Shown one piece after another: positions 53,375-62,805 of a DNA stretch of 64,000 nt. The DNA is from Nocardioides sp. Root1257 (GTDB taxonomy: Bacteria; Actinomycetota; Actinomycetes; Propionibacteriales; Nocardioidaceae), in assembly GCF_001425175.1 (NCBI RefSeq), contig NZ_LMDV01000008.1, positions 1,187 to 65,186 on the forward strand. The letters run 5' to 3'. The notes beneath the pieces were generated by a model. That model worked only from the letters and a program-made list of their open reading frames with translations. It had not been told where the DNA came from and made no database searches. How positions within the stretch are numbered: position 1 is the first letter of the stretch; each line of letters begins with the position of its first letter. Position numbers and translations under genes: made by a program.

Positions 53375-55018
53375 TCAGCCCCGCTTCTGCTTGACGATCT
53401 GCTCCTGCTCGACGTCCTCGTCCTCCAGGGCCTCGGCCTTCGGCTCGTTGCCGACCTTGATCGAGCCCCCGTCCGAGGTCTCGAACTGGTCCAGGAAGGA
53501 GTCGTAGGCACCCTCGAGGTCCGACGCGGTGTCGTCCTCGAACTTCTGGGTCTCCCGGATGGCGGAGAGGATGCCGTCGTGCGAGCGGCGCAGGTAGTCG
53601 ATGAACTCGCGCTCGAAGCGCAGCACGTCGTCGGCCGGCACGCGGTCGAGGCGACCGGTGGTGCCGATCCACAGCGAGACGGTCATCTCCTCGAGCGGGT
53701 ACGGCGAGTACGCCGGCTGGCGCAGCAGCGCCATCAGGCGCTGACCGCGGTCCAGCTGCTGGCGCGACGCGGCGTCGAGGTCGGACGCGAACATCGCGAA
53801 GGCCTCCATGGCGCGGAACTGCGCCAGGTCGACCTTGAGCGAGCCGGTGACGGCCTTCATCGCCTTGGTCATCGCCGCGCCGCCGACGCGCGACACCGAG
53901 ATGCCGACGTCGATGGCGGGACGCTGGTTGGAGGCGAACAGGTCCGACTGCAGGAAGATCTGGCCGTCGGTGATCGAGATGACGTTGGTCGGGATGAACG
54001 CCGAGACGTCGTTGGCCTTGGTCTCGATGATCGGCAGGCCGGTCATCGAGCCCGCGCCCAGCTCGTCGGAGAGCTTCGCGCACCGCTCGAGCAGCCGGCT
54101 GTGCAGGTAGAAGACGTCACCCGGGTAGGCCTCGCGGCCCGGCGGGCGACGCAGCAGCAGCGACACGGCGCGGTAGGCCTCGGCCTGCTTGCTCAGGTCG
54201 TCGAAGACGATGAGGACGTGCTTGCCGTCGTACATCCACTGCTGGCCGATGGCCGAGCCGGTGTACGGCGCGAGGTACTTGAAGCCCGCGCTGTCCGAGG
54301 CCGGCGAGGCGACGATGGTGGTGTACTCCAGGGCGCCGGCCTCCTCGAGGGCGCCACGCACGGAGGCGATGGTCGAGCCCTTCTGGCCGATGGCGACGTA
54401 GATGCAGCGGACCTGCTTGGTCGGGTCGCCCGACTCCCAGTTCTGCTTCTGGTTGATGATCGTGTCGATCGCGATCGTCGTCTTGCCGGTCGCGCGGTCA
54501 CCGATGATGAGCTGGCGCTGGCCGCGGCCGATCGGGGTCATCGAGTCGATGGCCTTGATGCCGGTGGCGAGCGGCTCGTGCACCGACTTGCGCTGCATCA
54601 CGGTCGGCGCCTGGAGCTCGAGGGCCCGGCGGGTGTCGGACTCGATGTCGCCGAGGCCGTCGATCGGGTTGCCGAGCGGGTCCACGACGCGACCCATGAA
54701 GTTGTCGCCGACGGGGACCGAGAGGATCTCGCCGGTACGGCGGACCGTCTGGCCCTCCTCGATCTTGTCGAAGTCACCGAGGATGACGACGCCGATCTCG
54801 CGCGTGTCGAGGTTCAGGGCGATGCCCAGCGTGCCGTCCTCGAACTCCAGCAGCTCGTTGGCCATCGCCGAGGGCAGACCGGTCACCCGAGCAATGCCGT
54901 CGCCGGCGGTCGCGACCGTGCCGACCTCTTCCTTGCTCGCAGCCTCGGGCTGGTAGTCGGCGACGTACTTCTGCAGCGCGTCGCGGATCTCCTCCGGACG
55001 GATCGAAAGCTCCGTCAT
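53375..55018 (-). CDS. atpA: ATP synthase F1 subunit alpha
   Basis: A 547-residue regulatory subunit, with Walker [41 protein letters not shown] and [18 protein letters not shown]. Compared with about 510 residues in many bacteria, it has an extra acidic C-terminal tail (about 40 residues, ending [16 protein letters not shown]) of the kind seen in actinobacteria, where alpha tails restrain ATP hydrolysis. Confidence 0.98.
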   Translation of the reverse strand: MTELSIRPEEIRDALQKYVADYQPEAASKEEVGTVATAGDGIARVTGLPSAMANELLEFEDGTLGIALNLDTREIGVVILGDFDKIEEGQTVRRTGEILSVPVGDNFMGRVVDPLGNPIDGLGDIESDTRRALELQAPTVMQRKSVHEPLATGIKAIDSMTPIGRGQRQLIIGDRATGKTTIAIDTIINQKQNWESGDPTKQVRCIYVAIGQKGSTIASVRGALEEAGALEYTTIVASPASDSAGFKYLAPYTGSAIGQQWMYDGKHVLIVFDDLSKQAEAYRAVSLLLRRPPGREAYPGDVFYLHSRLLERCAKLSDELGAGSMTGLPIIETKANDVSAFIPTNVISITDGQIFLQSDLFASNQRPAIDVGISVSRVGGAAMTKAMKAVTGSLKVDLAQFRAMEAFAMFASDLDAASRQQLDRGQRLMALLRQPAYSPYPLEEMTVSLWIGTTGRLDRVPADDVLRFEREFIDYLRRSHDGILSAIRETQKFEDDTASDLEGAYDSFLDQFETSDGGSIKVGNEPKAEALEDEDVEQEQIVKQKRG

Positions 55019-55088
55019 CTTCGTCCCTACTCTCTTGGTTCTCTACTGAAGTCTTCGGAATTGGGCGGTGGTCGAGACGGCCGGGCCG

Positions 55089-55897
55089 TCAGCCGACCAG
55101 CTTGCGCCGGGCGTCGTCGAGCCGGCTGGAGACGGTCCCGTCGATGACGTCGTCACCGATCTCGACCCGCATCCCACCGAGCACGCCGGGTTCGACGATC
55201 TCGTTGAGGTGGACCTGCTTGCCGTACTGCTGCGACAGGGCCGCGGCCAGCCGCTCCCGGTCCGCGTCGCTCAGCGACTTCACGACCCGCACCGTGGCCA
55301 CGGCCTCGCCGCTGGCCTCGGCCGCGACCTGGCGGTACGTCGCGAGCGCACCGGTCAAGGTCCCGTAGGTGCCCCTGAGCGCCTGCGTGGCCAGGGCCAG
55401 CGTCGCCGGGAGCACCTTGCCGCCGAGCAGCGAGTCGAGCAGCGCGGCCTTGTCCTCGGTCGACCGGGCCGGGTTGGCCAGGCCGTCGCGCAGGTCGGGG
55501 TTGGCCACCAGCATCTGACCGAGCGCGAACAGCTCGTCGACCAGCGTGCTGGCGTCCGTGCCGACCGACGTCACCGCGGCGATCTCGCTGAGGCGCTCGA
55601 CCGCGTTCGCGAGGTCGCGCGCCGACGTCCAGCGCCGTCCCGCCGCGCTGGTGACCAGCGCGAGGGTGGCGTCGTCGAGCTTGCCCGCGAAGACCTGCTG
55701 GACCAGACCCTTCTTGGCGTCGGCCGGCAGCGAAGCGTCGGTCGCGAACCGGCGCAGCGCCGGCTCGGACCGGAGCAGCGACGAGACGTTGTAGAGCTCC
55801 CGGGACACGCGCTCGGCGTGCTCCCCGGGGCGCAGCGCCTCGCCCAGCTCAGCGGCGAGCTCCCGGAGGGAGTCGGCCGATGCTCCACGCAGATCCA

Positions 55898-55898
<1 letters not shown>
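55089..55898 (-). CDS. atpH: ATP synthase F1 subunit delta
   Basis: A 269-residue subunit, about 90 longer than the E. coli protein but normal for actinobacteria. The C-terminal OSCP region reads EASGEAVATVRVVKSLSDAD, LAAALSQQYGKQVHLNEIVE and GVLGGMRVEIGDDVIDGTV. It links the peripheral stalk (b) to alpha. Overlaps atpF by one base. A 70-bp gap follows before atpA. Confidence 0.94.
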
Positions 55899-56425
<527 letters not shown>

Positions 56426-56472
56426 TTAGTTCCTTTGCTTCTGACAGGTGAGGTGGGGCTCGGAGCCCTTCC

Positions 56473-56748
<276 letters not shown>

Positions 56749-56807
56749 TTACGCACCGGGGGTCCGGTGCCTCTTTCTTAAACTCTGGTCACGCCCGACC
56801 GGGATGG

Positions 56808-57647
56808 TCAGTGCGCTGGAACGGGAGCGGCCTCGTCGGCCGCGGCTGCGTCGGCAGCCTTCTTCCTGCGCTGCTCGTCCTCGTACTCCTCGTGCGTCTC
56901 GTGCTCCTCGTGGCCGGCACCGGCCATCGCGAAGTAGAGGACCGTGAGGAGCGCGAAGATGAAGGCCTGGATGACGCCGATGATCATGTCGAACGCCTTC
57001 CACAGGATGTTGGGCGCCCACATCGCGTAGAGCGGGATCAGCCCGATCAGCGCCAGCATGATGCCACCGGCGAAGATGTTGCCGAAGAGTCGCAGCGCGA
57101 GCGTGATCGGCTTGATCAGCTCCTCCAGGACGTTCAGCGGCGCGAGCACCGGGAACGGCTCGATGAAGTGCTTGAAGTAGCCCTTCACGCCCTTCTGACG
57201 GATGCCGTAGGTCCAGACGCTCACCATCGTCACGGCGGCGAGCGCGTAGGTCAGGTTGGTGTCCGCCGTCGGCGCCGGCAGCAGGTGCACGTCGTGACCG
57301 TTGATGGTCAGCTCCGTCGGCAGCAGCTCGAGCCAGTTGCAGAACAGGATGAAGAAGAAGAGCGAGATCGCCAGCGGGGCGACGTAGGGGTGCACGCGGC
57401 CCAGGTTGTCGTTGACCTGCTTGTTGACCTCGCCGACGACGAGCTCCCACAGGATCTGCGGCTTCGACGGCACGTGGTCGCTCGTGTCCTTGGTGAGGGC
57501 ACGGGTGCCCCACCAGCCCAGGAGCAGGACCAGGACGCCGGCCACGATGGTGGAGATGATCGTGTCGATGTTGAACGTCATGCCGAGGAACTCGCGCTGG
57601 ACGTGGTGGCCGATCTCGATGTCAGCCATCGGCAAGAGGCCGGTCAT
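56808..57647 (-). CDS. atpB: ATP synthase Fo subunit a
   Basis: A 279-residue membrane subunit providing the proton half-channels. Characteristic segments are LALRLFGNIFAGGIMLALIG, containing the essential Arg, and GVIQAFIFALLTVLYFAMAG. The C-terminus is acidic and Glu/His-rich (HEEHETHEEYEDEQ). ATGA-type overlap with atpI upstream. Confidence 0.96.
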   Translation of the reverse strand: MTGLLPMADIEIGHHVQREFLGMTFNIDTIISTIVAGVLVLLLGWWGTRALTKDTSDHVPSKPQILWELVVGEVNKQVNDNLGRVHPYVAPLAISLFFFILFCNWLELLPTELTINGHDVHLLPAPTADTNLTYALAAVTMVSVWTYGIRQKGVKGYFKHFIEPFPVLAPLNVLEELIKPITLALRLFGNIFAGGIMLALIGLIPLYAMWAPNILWKAFDMIIGVIQAFIFALLTVLYFAMAGAGHEEHETHEEYEDEQRRKKAADAAAADEAAPVPAH

Positions 57648-58084
57648 GGGTTCTTCAGCTCCTTCAGCAGCGGGATCGTGGTCATCACGAGAGCGATGAG
57701 CCGGAAGATGGCCAGGCCGAGCAGCAGCCCGATGCCGTCAGGCCAGAAGAGCACAGCGACGCCGACCGCGACCACCGTGAGCACGGTCAGGCGGATGACC
57801 GTCGAGACGACCATCTGGTTGCGGGTCGGCTGCGCGCCGGACGAGATCGTCCGGAGCAGCCAGTACTCGGTCGCGAGGTGGTTGACGAGGCCCAGGAAGA
57901 TGCCGGCCGCGATGCAGACGGCCAGGCGCCACTCGCCCGCCGCGCCGGCGAGCCAGAAGCCGGCGACCATCAGGCCGAGGGCGACCAGCTCGATCTTGCG
58001 CTGATCCTTCAGGACCCGCCAGATCGATGCCTGGGTCGGGGGCTGGACGTCACTCATCGAGCTGCTCATCTCCGTCAGGCTCAC
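57644..58084 (-). CDS. atpI: AtpI-like ATP-synthase assembly protein
   Basis: A 146-residue membrane protein with four helices (IELVALGLMVAGFWLAGAAG, LAVCIAAGIFLGLVNHLATE, LTVLTVVAVGVAVLFWPDG, LAIFRLIALVMTTIPLL). Its position directly before atpB and its layout identify it as the AtpI/UncI-like protein, which assists c-ring or complex assembly. The exact role is not settled. Confidence 0.85.
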   Translation of the reverse strand: MSLTEMSSSMSDVQPPTQASIWRVLKDQRKIELVALGLMVAGFWLAGAAGEWRLAVCIAAGIFLGLVNHLATEYWLLRTISSGAQPTRNQMVVSTVIRLTVLTVVAVGVAVLFWPDGIGLLLGLAIFRLIALVMTTIPLLKELKNP

Positions 58085-58090
58085 CGGTGC

Positions 58091-58336
58091 TCACCCCCGG
58101 AGGGCAGCACGCACCCGCGCGACGAACGCGACGCAGCCGGCGAGGATCCCGAGGCCGATGCCGACCAGGACACCGACCGGGGCGCTGTCCGCGGCGTCGT
58201 CGACGAGGAGGCCGACGACCAGGCCGACGACGACACAGCCGGCGAGGAGACCACCGAGGCCGATGAGGTCGCGGCCGCGGAGTCCGGCGTCGGGGCCGGC
58301 GTCGGAACGCTCATCGACCATCCACCCAAGTCCCAT
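58091..58336 (-). CDS. atpZ: AtpZ-like small membrane protein
   Basis: An 81-residue protein with two helices (LIGLGGLLAGCVVVGLVVGL and VGVLVGIGLGILAGCVAFVA), matching the AtpZ/AtpI family of two-helix proteins at the head of atp operons; some bind Mg2+/Ca2+ with AtpI. The start may be the downstream ATG at 58321 (MVDERSDAG). First gene of the atp transcript. Confidence 0.8.
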   Translation of the reverse strand: MGLGWMVDERSDAGPDAGLRGRDLIGLGGLLAGCVVVGLVVGLLVDDAADSAPVGVLVGIGLGILAGCVAFVARVRAALRG

Positions 58337-58477
58337 TCCTCGGCACCGCCGGACTGCGCGAAACTACCACAGCCAGACAGGCCGAACCCGGGGGTGATCA
58401 CCGGGGTCCGGATCGTCGCGGTCGTCATCGTCGGCGGCCGTTCTCTCGTGGCTGGTGCGGGCGGTGCTGGGGGGTGC

Positions 58478-58495
58478 TTGTGAAAACTAGCACAA
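58478..58495. promoter_or_regulatory. Rex-like operator upstream of the atp operon
   Basis: TTGTGAA-AACT-AGCACAA matches the Rex consensus TTGTGAA-N4-TTCACAA in 12 of 14 arm positions and is embedded in the longer palindrome GCTTGTG...CACAAGC (58476-58497). The minus-strand reading includes TAGTTT, a possible -10 box. Rex senses NADH/NAD+ and represses respiratory genes in actinobacteria. The site lies about 140 bp upstream of atpZ. Confidence 0.6.
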
Positions 58496-58502
58496 GCGAT
58501 CC

Positions 58503-58520
58503 GGGCGGTCGAAACCGCCC
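58503..58520 (-). terminator. Hairpin with UUCG tetraloop after wecA
   Basis: On the minus strand GGGCGGT-TTCG-ACCGCCC forms a perfect 7-bp stem with an extra-stable UUCG loop, 27 bp after the wecA stop. It separates the wecA group from the atp operon promoter region. Confidence 0.7.
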
Positions 58521-58546
58521 TTCTCCCGGGCACGAGGAGCAGTCTC

Positions 58547-59752
58547 TCAGGCGCCTTCGGGGAACGGGTGACCGGGGGTGCCCCCACCGTCCTCGCCGGT
58601 CCCGTCCCCGGTCCCTTCCTCCGCCAGCGGGCCGATCTCGGGGGGGTGGTGCAGCTTGGGCAGCAGGAAGGTCAGGGCAATCGTCACGGCGGCCATCGAG
58701 CCCACCGCGACCCAGGTCCAGGGCCGGTCGCTGTAGAGGCTCATCAGCACGGTCCCGAAGGCCACCAGGGCGGCCCAGAGGTACATGATCAGCACCGCCC
58801 GGCGGTGCGAGTGGCCGATCTCGAGGAGCCGGTGGTGCAGGTGCTGCTTGTCCGGGGCGAACGGCGAGCGCCCGGCGCGGGTACGGCGTACGACCGCGAG
58901 GACCAGGTCGGCGAGGGGCACGACCAGGACCAGGACCGGCAGCAGCAGCGGGAGCAGTGTCGGCACCAGGCTGGTCCCGCCCCCGGTGTCGCCGAGCTGG
59001 TCGGCGGAGAACTGCCCGGTGAGCGTGACGGCGCTCGCCGACAGCACCAGACCGATCAGCATCGAGCCGCTGTCGCCCATGAAGAGCCGCGCCTGGTGGA
59101 AGTTGTGCGGCAGGAAGCCGGCGCACGCACCGGCGAGGGACGCGCTGAGCAGGGCGCCGGTGGTCGCGAGCGTGAGGTCGTTGATGTTCGAGAGCTGGTA
59201 GCTGTAGACGAAGAACGCGAGCGCGCCGATGCCGACGATGCCGGCCGCGAGCCCGTCCAGGCCGTCGACGAAGTTGACCGCGTTGACGGTCGCCACCACC
59301 ACGAAGCCGGTGAGCAGTGCCCCCTGCGCCGAGTCGATCGTGATCTGCACACCCCCGGGACCGGGGAAGAAGATGTACTGGATCCCGAAGGCGATCAGGA
59401 ATCCGGCCGCCAGCACCTGACCGCCGAGCTTGGTGAGCGCGTCGAGCTCGAAGAGGTCGTCGAGGACGCCGACGGCGCAGATCAGGGCGCCCGCGATCAG
59501 CACCACTCCCGCGTCGCGGAAGACGAACGGGCCGCTGCGGGAGAGGAACGGGAGCTCGCGCGCCACGGCGTACGCCGCGACCAGGCCACCGAGCATCGCC
59601 AGGCCGCCGAGGTACGGGATCGGGACGGCGTGCACGTCCCGGTCGCGGACCTTCGCGACCGCGCCGGTGCGCAGCGCGATCTCGCGGGCGACGACGGTCA
59701 GCAGGTACGTCGTCGCCGCGGCGACGAGGAAGACGAGGAGGTACTCCCGCAA
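58547..59752 (-). CDS. wecA: Undecaprenyl-phosphate GlcNAc-1-phosphate transferase (WecA/TagO type)
   Basis: A 401-residue polytopic enzyme of glycosyltransferase family 4. Motifs include DRDVHAVPIPYLGGLAMLGG, GVLDDLFELDALTKLGGQV (acidic Mg site), NAVNFVDGLDGLAAGIVGIG (second acidic site), FMGDSGSMLIGL and KQHLHHRLLEIGHSHRRAV. It starts lipid-linked glycan synthesis: in actinobacteria, arabinogalactan or teichoic-acid linkage. The order prfA-prmC-tsaC-wecA-atp is conserved in the phylum. It begins 4 bp after tsaC. Confidence 0.93.
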   Translation of the reverse strand: MREYLLVFLVAAATTYLLTVVAREIALRTGAVAKVRDRDVHAVPIPYLGGLAMLGGLVAAYAVARELPFLSRSGPFVFRDAGVVLIAGALICAVGVLDDLFELDALTKLGGQVLAAGFLIAFGIQYIFFPGPGGVQITIDSAQGALLTGFVVVATVNAVNFVDGLDGLAAGIVGIGALAFFVYSYQLSNINDLTLATTGALLSASLAGACAGFLPHNFHQARLFMGDSGSMLIGLVLSASAVTLTGQFSADQLGDTGGGTSLVPTLLPLLLPVLVLVVPLADLVLAVVRRTRAGRSPFAPDKQHLHHRLLEIGHSHRRAVLIMYLWAALVAFGTVLMSLYSDRPWTWVAVGSMAAVTIALTFLLPKLHHPPEIGPLAEEGTGDGTGEDGGGTPGHPFPEGA

Positions 59753-59756
59753 GGGC

Positions 59757-60419
59757 TCAGTCCTCGGTGGTCAGCGTGGCGCCGAGCGGCTCGAGGACGG
59801 CGTTCAGGGCCTCCAGGCTGAGGGCGCCCTGGCGGAGGACCCGGCCCTGCGGGCCGGTCACGTCGATGATCGTCGAGGCCTCGCCGCCCGGGGACGGACC
59901 GGCGTCGACCACGACGTCGACGTCCTCGCCCAGCATCTCGATCGCCTGGTCGGCGTCGGTGGCGGCCGGCATGCCGGTCTTGTTGGCGGAGCTGACGGCC
60001 AGCGGACCGGTGCGCTCGAGGATCTCGAGGGCGACCGGGTGGTCCGGCATCCGCACCGCGACCGTGCCACGGTTGTCGCCGAGGTCCCACTGGAGCGAGC
60101 TCTGCTGGTGGCAGACCAGCGTCAGGGGGCCCGGCCAGAACTCCTCGACCAGCGCCCGGGCGTAGCCGGGGACCCGGACGGCCAGGGCGTCGAGCGTCGT
60201 CGCCGAGCTGACCAGCACCGGTGGCGGCATGTCGCGACCGCGGCCCTTGGCGTCGAGCAGGCCCTGGACCGCGGCGGGGTCGAAGGCGTCCGCGCCGAGG
60301 CCGTACACGGTGTCGGTGGGCAGCACGACGAGCTCGCCCTGCTGCACCGCGATCGCGGCCGCCTCGACGGCAGCCTCGCGCTCCTCGTCGGTCCCGGTCG
60401 GGTAGCGCTCGCTCGTCAC
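59757..60419 (-). CDS. tsaC: L-threonylcarbamoyladenylate synthase
   Basis: A 220-residue single-domain YrdC/Sua5-family enzyme: QQGELVVLPTDTVYGLGADA, KGRGRDMPPPVLVSSATTLD, FWPGPLTLVCHQQSSL, VAVRMPDHPVALEILERTGP and LAVSSANKTGMPAATDAD. It makes the threonylcarbamoyl-AMP used for t6A37 in tRNA. The GTG at 60419 is chosen because the upstream open frame overlaps prmC. Confidence 0.93.
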   Translation of the reverse strand: MTSERYPTGTDEEREAAVEAAAIAVQQGELVVLPTDTVYGLGADAFDPAAVQGLLDAKGRGRDMPPPVLVSSATTLDALAVRVPGYARALVEEFWPGPLTLVCHQQSSLQWDLGDNRGTVAVRMPDHPVALEILERTGPLAVSSANKTGMPAATDADQAIEMLGEDVDVVVDAGPSPGGEASTIIDVTGPQGRVLRQGALSLEALNAVLEPLGATLTTED

Positions 60420-60423
60420 AGGC

Positions 60424-61266
60424 TCATCGTGCCAGTCGCGCGGTGGTGAAGCGTGCTCGACCTGCCAGGTCGGCGTGGTCGCGGACGTCGGTCCACCGGC
60501 CGGTCGCCGCGAAGACGGTCGGTGCCGACTCGCCCTGCACGTCGGCGTGCTCGAAGCCCACCACTCCCCCGGGCCGCAGCAGCACCGCCGCCCGCTGAGC
60601 CAGTACCCGGATCGCGTCCAGGCCGTCGGCGCCCGAGAAGAGCGCGAGGTGCGGGTCGTGGTCACGCGCCTCGGCCGCCACCGACTCCCACGCCTCGAGC
60701 GGGATGTACGGCGGGTTGCAGGTCAGCACGTCCACGGTGCCGGTCAGGTCGTCGAAGGCCGTCGCCATGTCGCCCTGGCGGAGGTCGACGCCGGTGCCGG
60801 CCAGGTTGCGCTCGGCCCACCGGTGGGCACCCTCGTCGAGCTCGACGGCGTGGACGGTCGCGCCCGGCACCTCGTCGGCGAGCGCCTTCGCGACGGCGCC
60901 TGATCCGGTGCACAGGTCGACGAGCACCGGTCGGTCCAGCGGGAGCGCCTGCTCGATCGCCCAGCCGGCCAGCAGCTCGGTCTCGGGGCGCGGCACGAAG
61001 ACGCCCGGGCCGACGGCGAGCTCGACGTGGCGGAAGTACGCCGTGCCGGTCAGGTGCTGGAGCGGCTCCCTGGCCGCGCGGCGGGTGACCAGGACGTCGT
61101 ACGCCCCCAGTGCCTCGGTGGGGACGTCGTCCAGCAGCGGCAGCCGCGACCGGGTCGTGCCGAGGACGTGGGCCAGCAGCTCGGCCGCGTCGTGCTCGGG
61201 GCTGGCGACCCCGGCGTCGCGGAGCCGGGCAGCGGCGCCAGCGAGCAGGTCGCGCGGCCTGGTCAC
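60424..61266 (-). CDS. prmC: Release-factor glutamine methyltransferase
   Basis: A 280-residue SAM-dependent methylase. The SAM site is [20 protein letters not shown], and the substrate motif is NPPY in [30 protein letters not shown] is also typical. It methylates the GGQ glutamine of release factors such as the prfA product encoded immediately upstream, with GTGA overlap at 61263-61266. Confidence 0.95.
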   Translation of the reverse strand: MTRPRDLLAGAAARLRDAGVASPEHDAAELLAHVLGTTRSRLPLLDDVPTEALGAYDVLVTRRAAREPLQHLTGTAYFRHVELAVGPGVFVPRPETELLAGWAIEQALPLDRPVLVDLCTGSGAVAKALADEVPGATVHAVELDEGAHRWAERNLAGTGVDLRQGDMATAFDDLTGTVDVLTCNPPYIPLEAWESVAAEARDHDPHLALFSGADGLDAIRVLAQRAAVLLRPGGVVGFEHADVQGESAPTVFAATGRWTDVRDHADLAGRARFTTARLAR

Positions 61267-62336
61267 TGCTCGAGCGCCTCGAGGCGGGCGGCGAGGTCGG
61301 CCTCGATGCACGAGTCGAGGACCGGCTGGAGGTCGCCGTCGAGCACCTGGTCGAGGTTGTAGGCCTTGTAGCCGGTGCGGTGGTCGGAGATCCGGTTCTC
61401 CGGGAAGTTGTAGGTGCGGATCCGCTCGGAGCGGTCGACGGTCCGGACCTGGCTGCGGCGGGCCTCGCCGGCCTCGGCGTCGGCCTTCTCCTGGGCCGCT
61501 GCGAGGATCCGGGCGCGCAGGATGCGCATCGCCTGCTCGCGGTTCTGGAGCTGGCTCTTCTCGTTCTGGCAGCTCGCCACGATCCCGGTCGGGACGTGCG
61601 TGATCCGGACGGCGGAGTCGGTGGTGTTGACGCTCTGCCCGCCGGGACCGCTGCTGCGGTAGACGTCGATGCGCAGGTCGTTCTCGTCGATCTGCACGTC
61701 GATCTGCTCGGCCTCCGGGAACACCAGCACCCCGGCCGCACTGGTGTGCACCCGCCCCTGGGACTCGGTCACGGGCACCCGCTGCACCCGGTGCACGCCG
61801 CCCTCGAACTTCAGCAGGGCGTACGGCGCGGTGCCGGGCTCCGACGCGCCCTTCGCCTTGACGGCGACGGTGACGGACTTGTAGCCGCCGAGGTCGGACT
61901 CGGCGGCGTCGAGGACCTCGACCTTCCAGCCGTGCGCCTCGGCGTACCGCGTGTACATGCGGAGCAGGTCGCCGGCGAACAGCGCCGACTCCTCCCCACC
62001 CTCGCCGGACTTCACCTCGAGGAGGGCGTCCTTGTCGTCGGCCTCGTCGCGTGGCACCAGCAGCCGGCGCAGCCGTTCCTCGGCGGCGTGCAGGCGGGGC
62101 ACCAGCGCCTCGACCTCGTCGGCGAACGCTGCGTCCTCCGACGCGAGCTCACGGGCGGCGCCGAGGTCGTCACCGAGGGTCTGCCACTCCCGCCAGGCCG
62201 CGATGATCGAGGACAGCGCGGCGTAGCGCTGGTTGAGCTGCTTCGCGAGCCGGGCGTCGGCGTGCGTCTCGGGCGCGGCGAGCCGCGTCTCGAGCTCCTC
62301 GTGCTCGGCGAGCATGCCTTCGACGGCTTCGAACAT
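61263..62336 (-). CDS. prfA: Peptide chain release factor 1
   Basis: A 357-residue class I release factor. The catalytic GGQ is in [20 protein letters not shown]. The codon-recognition region is in the domain around [20 protein letters not shown], with [14 protein letters not shown] following. Reads UAA and UAG. The ATG at 62336 is chosen because GGAGAG lies upstream and the family starts at MFEAVEG. Confidence 0.97.
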   Translation of the reverse strand: MFEAVEGMLAEHEELETRLAAPETHADARLAKQLNQRYAALSSIIAAWREWQTLGDDLGAARELASEDAAFADEVEALVPRLHAAEERLRRLLVPRDEADDKDALLEVKSGEGGEESALFAGDLLRMYTRYAEAHGWKVEVLDAAESDLGGYKSVTVAVKAKGASEPGTAPYALLKFEGGVHRVQRVPVTESQGRVHTSAAGVLVFPEAEQIDVQIDENDLRIDVYRSSGPGGQSVNTTDSAVRITHVPTGIVASCQNEKSQLQNREQAMRILRARILAAAQEKADAEAGEARRSQVRTVDRSERIRTYNFPENRISDHRTGYKAYNLDQVLDGDLQPVLDSCIEADLAARLEALEQ

Positions 62337-62419
62337 CGGCTCTCCTGGCGTGGACGGTGGGACGGACAAATGACGAACGCCGGTCCCCGCACGTGGCGGG
62401 GACCGGCGCTCGGAGACAG

Positions 62420-62644
62420 CTACTTCTTGGCGTCAGCAGCCTTCTTGGCGTAGCGAGCCTCGAAGCGGGCGACGCGGCCGCCGGTGTCGAGGATCTTCTG
62501 CTTGCCGGTGTAGAACGGGTGGCACTGCGAGCAGACGTCGGCGTGGATCGTGCCGGAGGTCGCGGTGCTGCGGGTGGTGAACTGAGCGCCACAGGTGCAG
62601 GTCACCTGGGTCTCGGTGTAATCCGGGTGGATGTCCTTCTTCAC
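62420..62644 (-). CDS. rpmE: Ribosomal protein L31 (zinc-binding form)
   Basis: A 74-residue L31 starting [20 protein letters not shown]. It retains the four zinc-ligand positions (CTCG and CSQC), so it is the C+ form rather than the zinc-independent paralogue. The basic tail is [19 protein letters not shown] start, GAGGA 7 nt upstream. It is 83 bp before prfA on the same strand. Confidence 0.96.
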   Translation of the reverse strand: MKKDIHPDYTETQVTCTCGAQFTTRSTATSGTIHADVCSQCHPFYTGKQKILDTGGRVARFEARYAKKAADAKK

Positions 62645-62805
62645 GGTGTGTCCTCTCGATAGCCGCCGGGTCGCCTCGCTCCCTGCGAGGAGGCGTGAAC
62701 CGGAGCCGACAGATGATTGTGTCACGGGTCAGAACGCTTGGGTAATCGACAACATTCCCGCTCAGCGAGCGTGCCGGGAGCGTGCCGGGAGGGGTGGCGG
62801 GAGCG

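Noticed and set aside
55019..55088. Possible small gene or promoter between atpH and atpA
   Set aside because: Only 70 bp with no start plus ribosome site and no -10/-35 pair; treated as an operon spacer.
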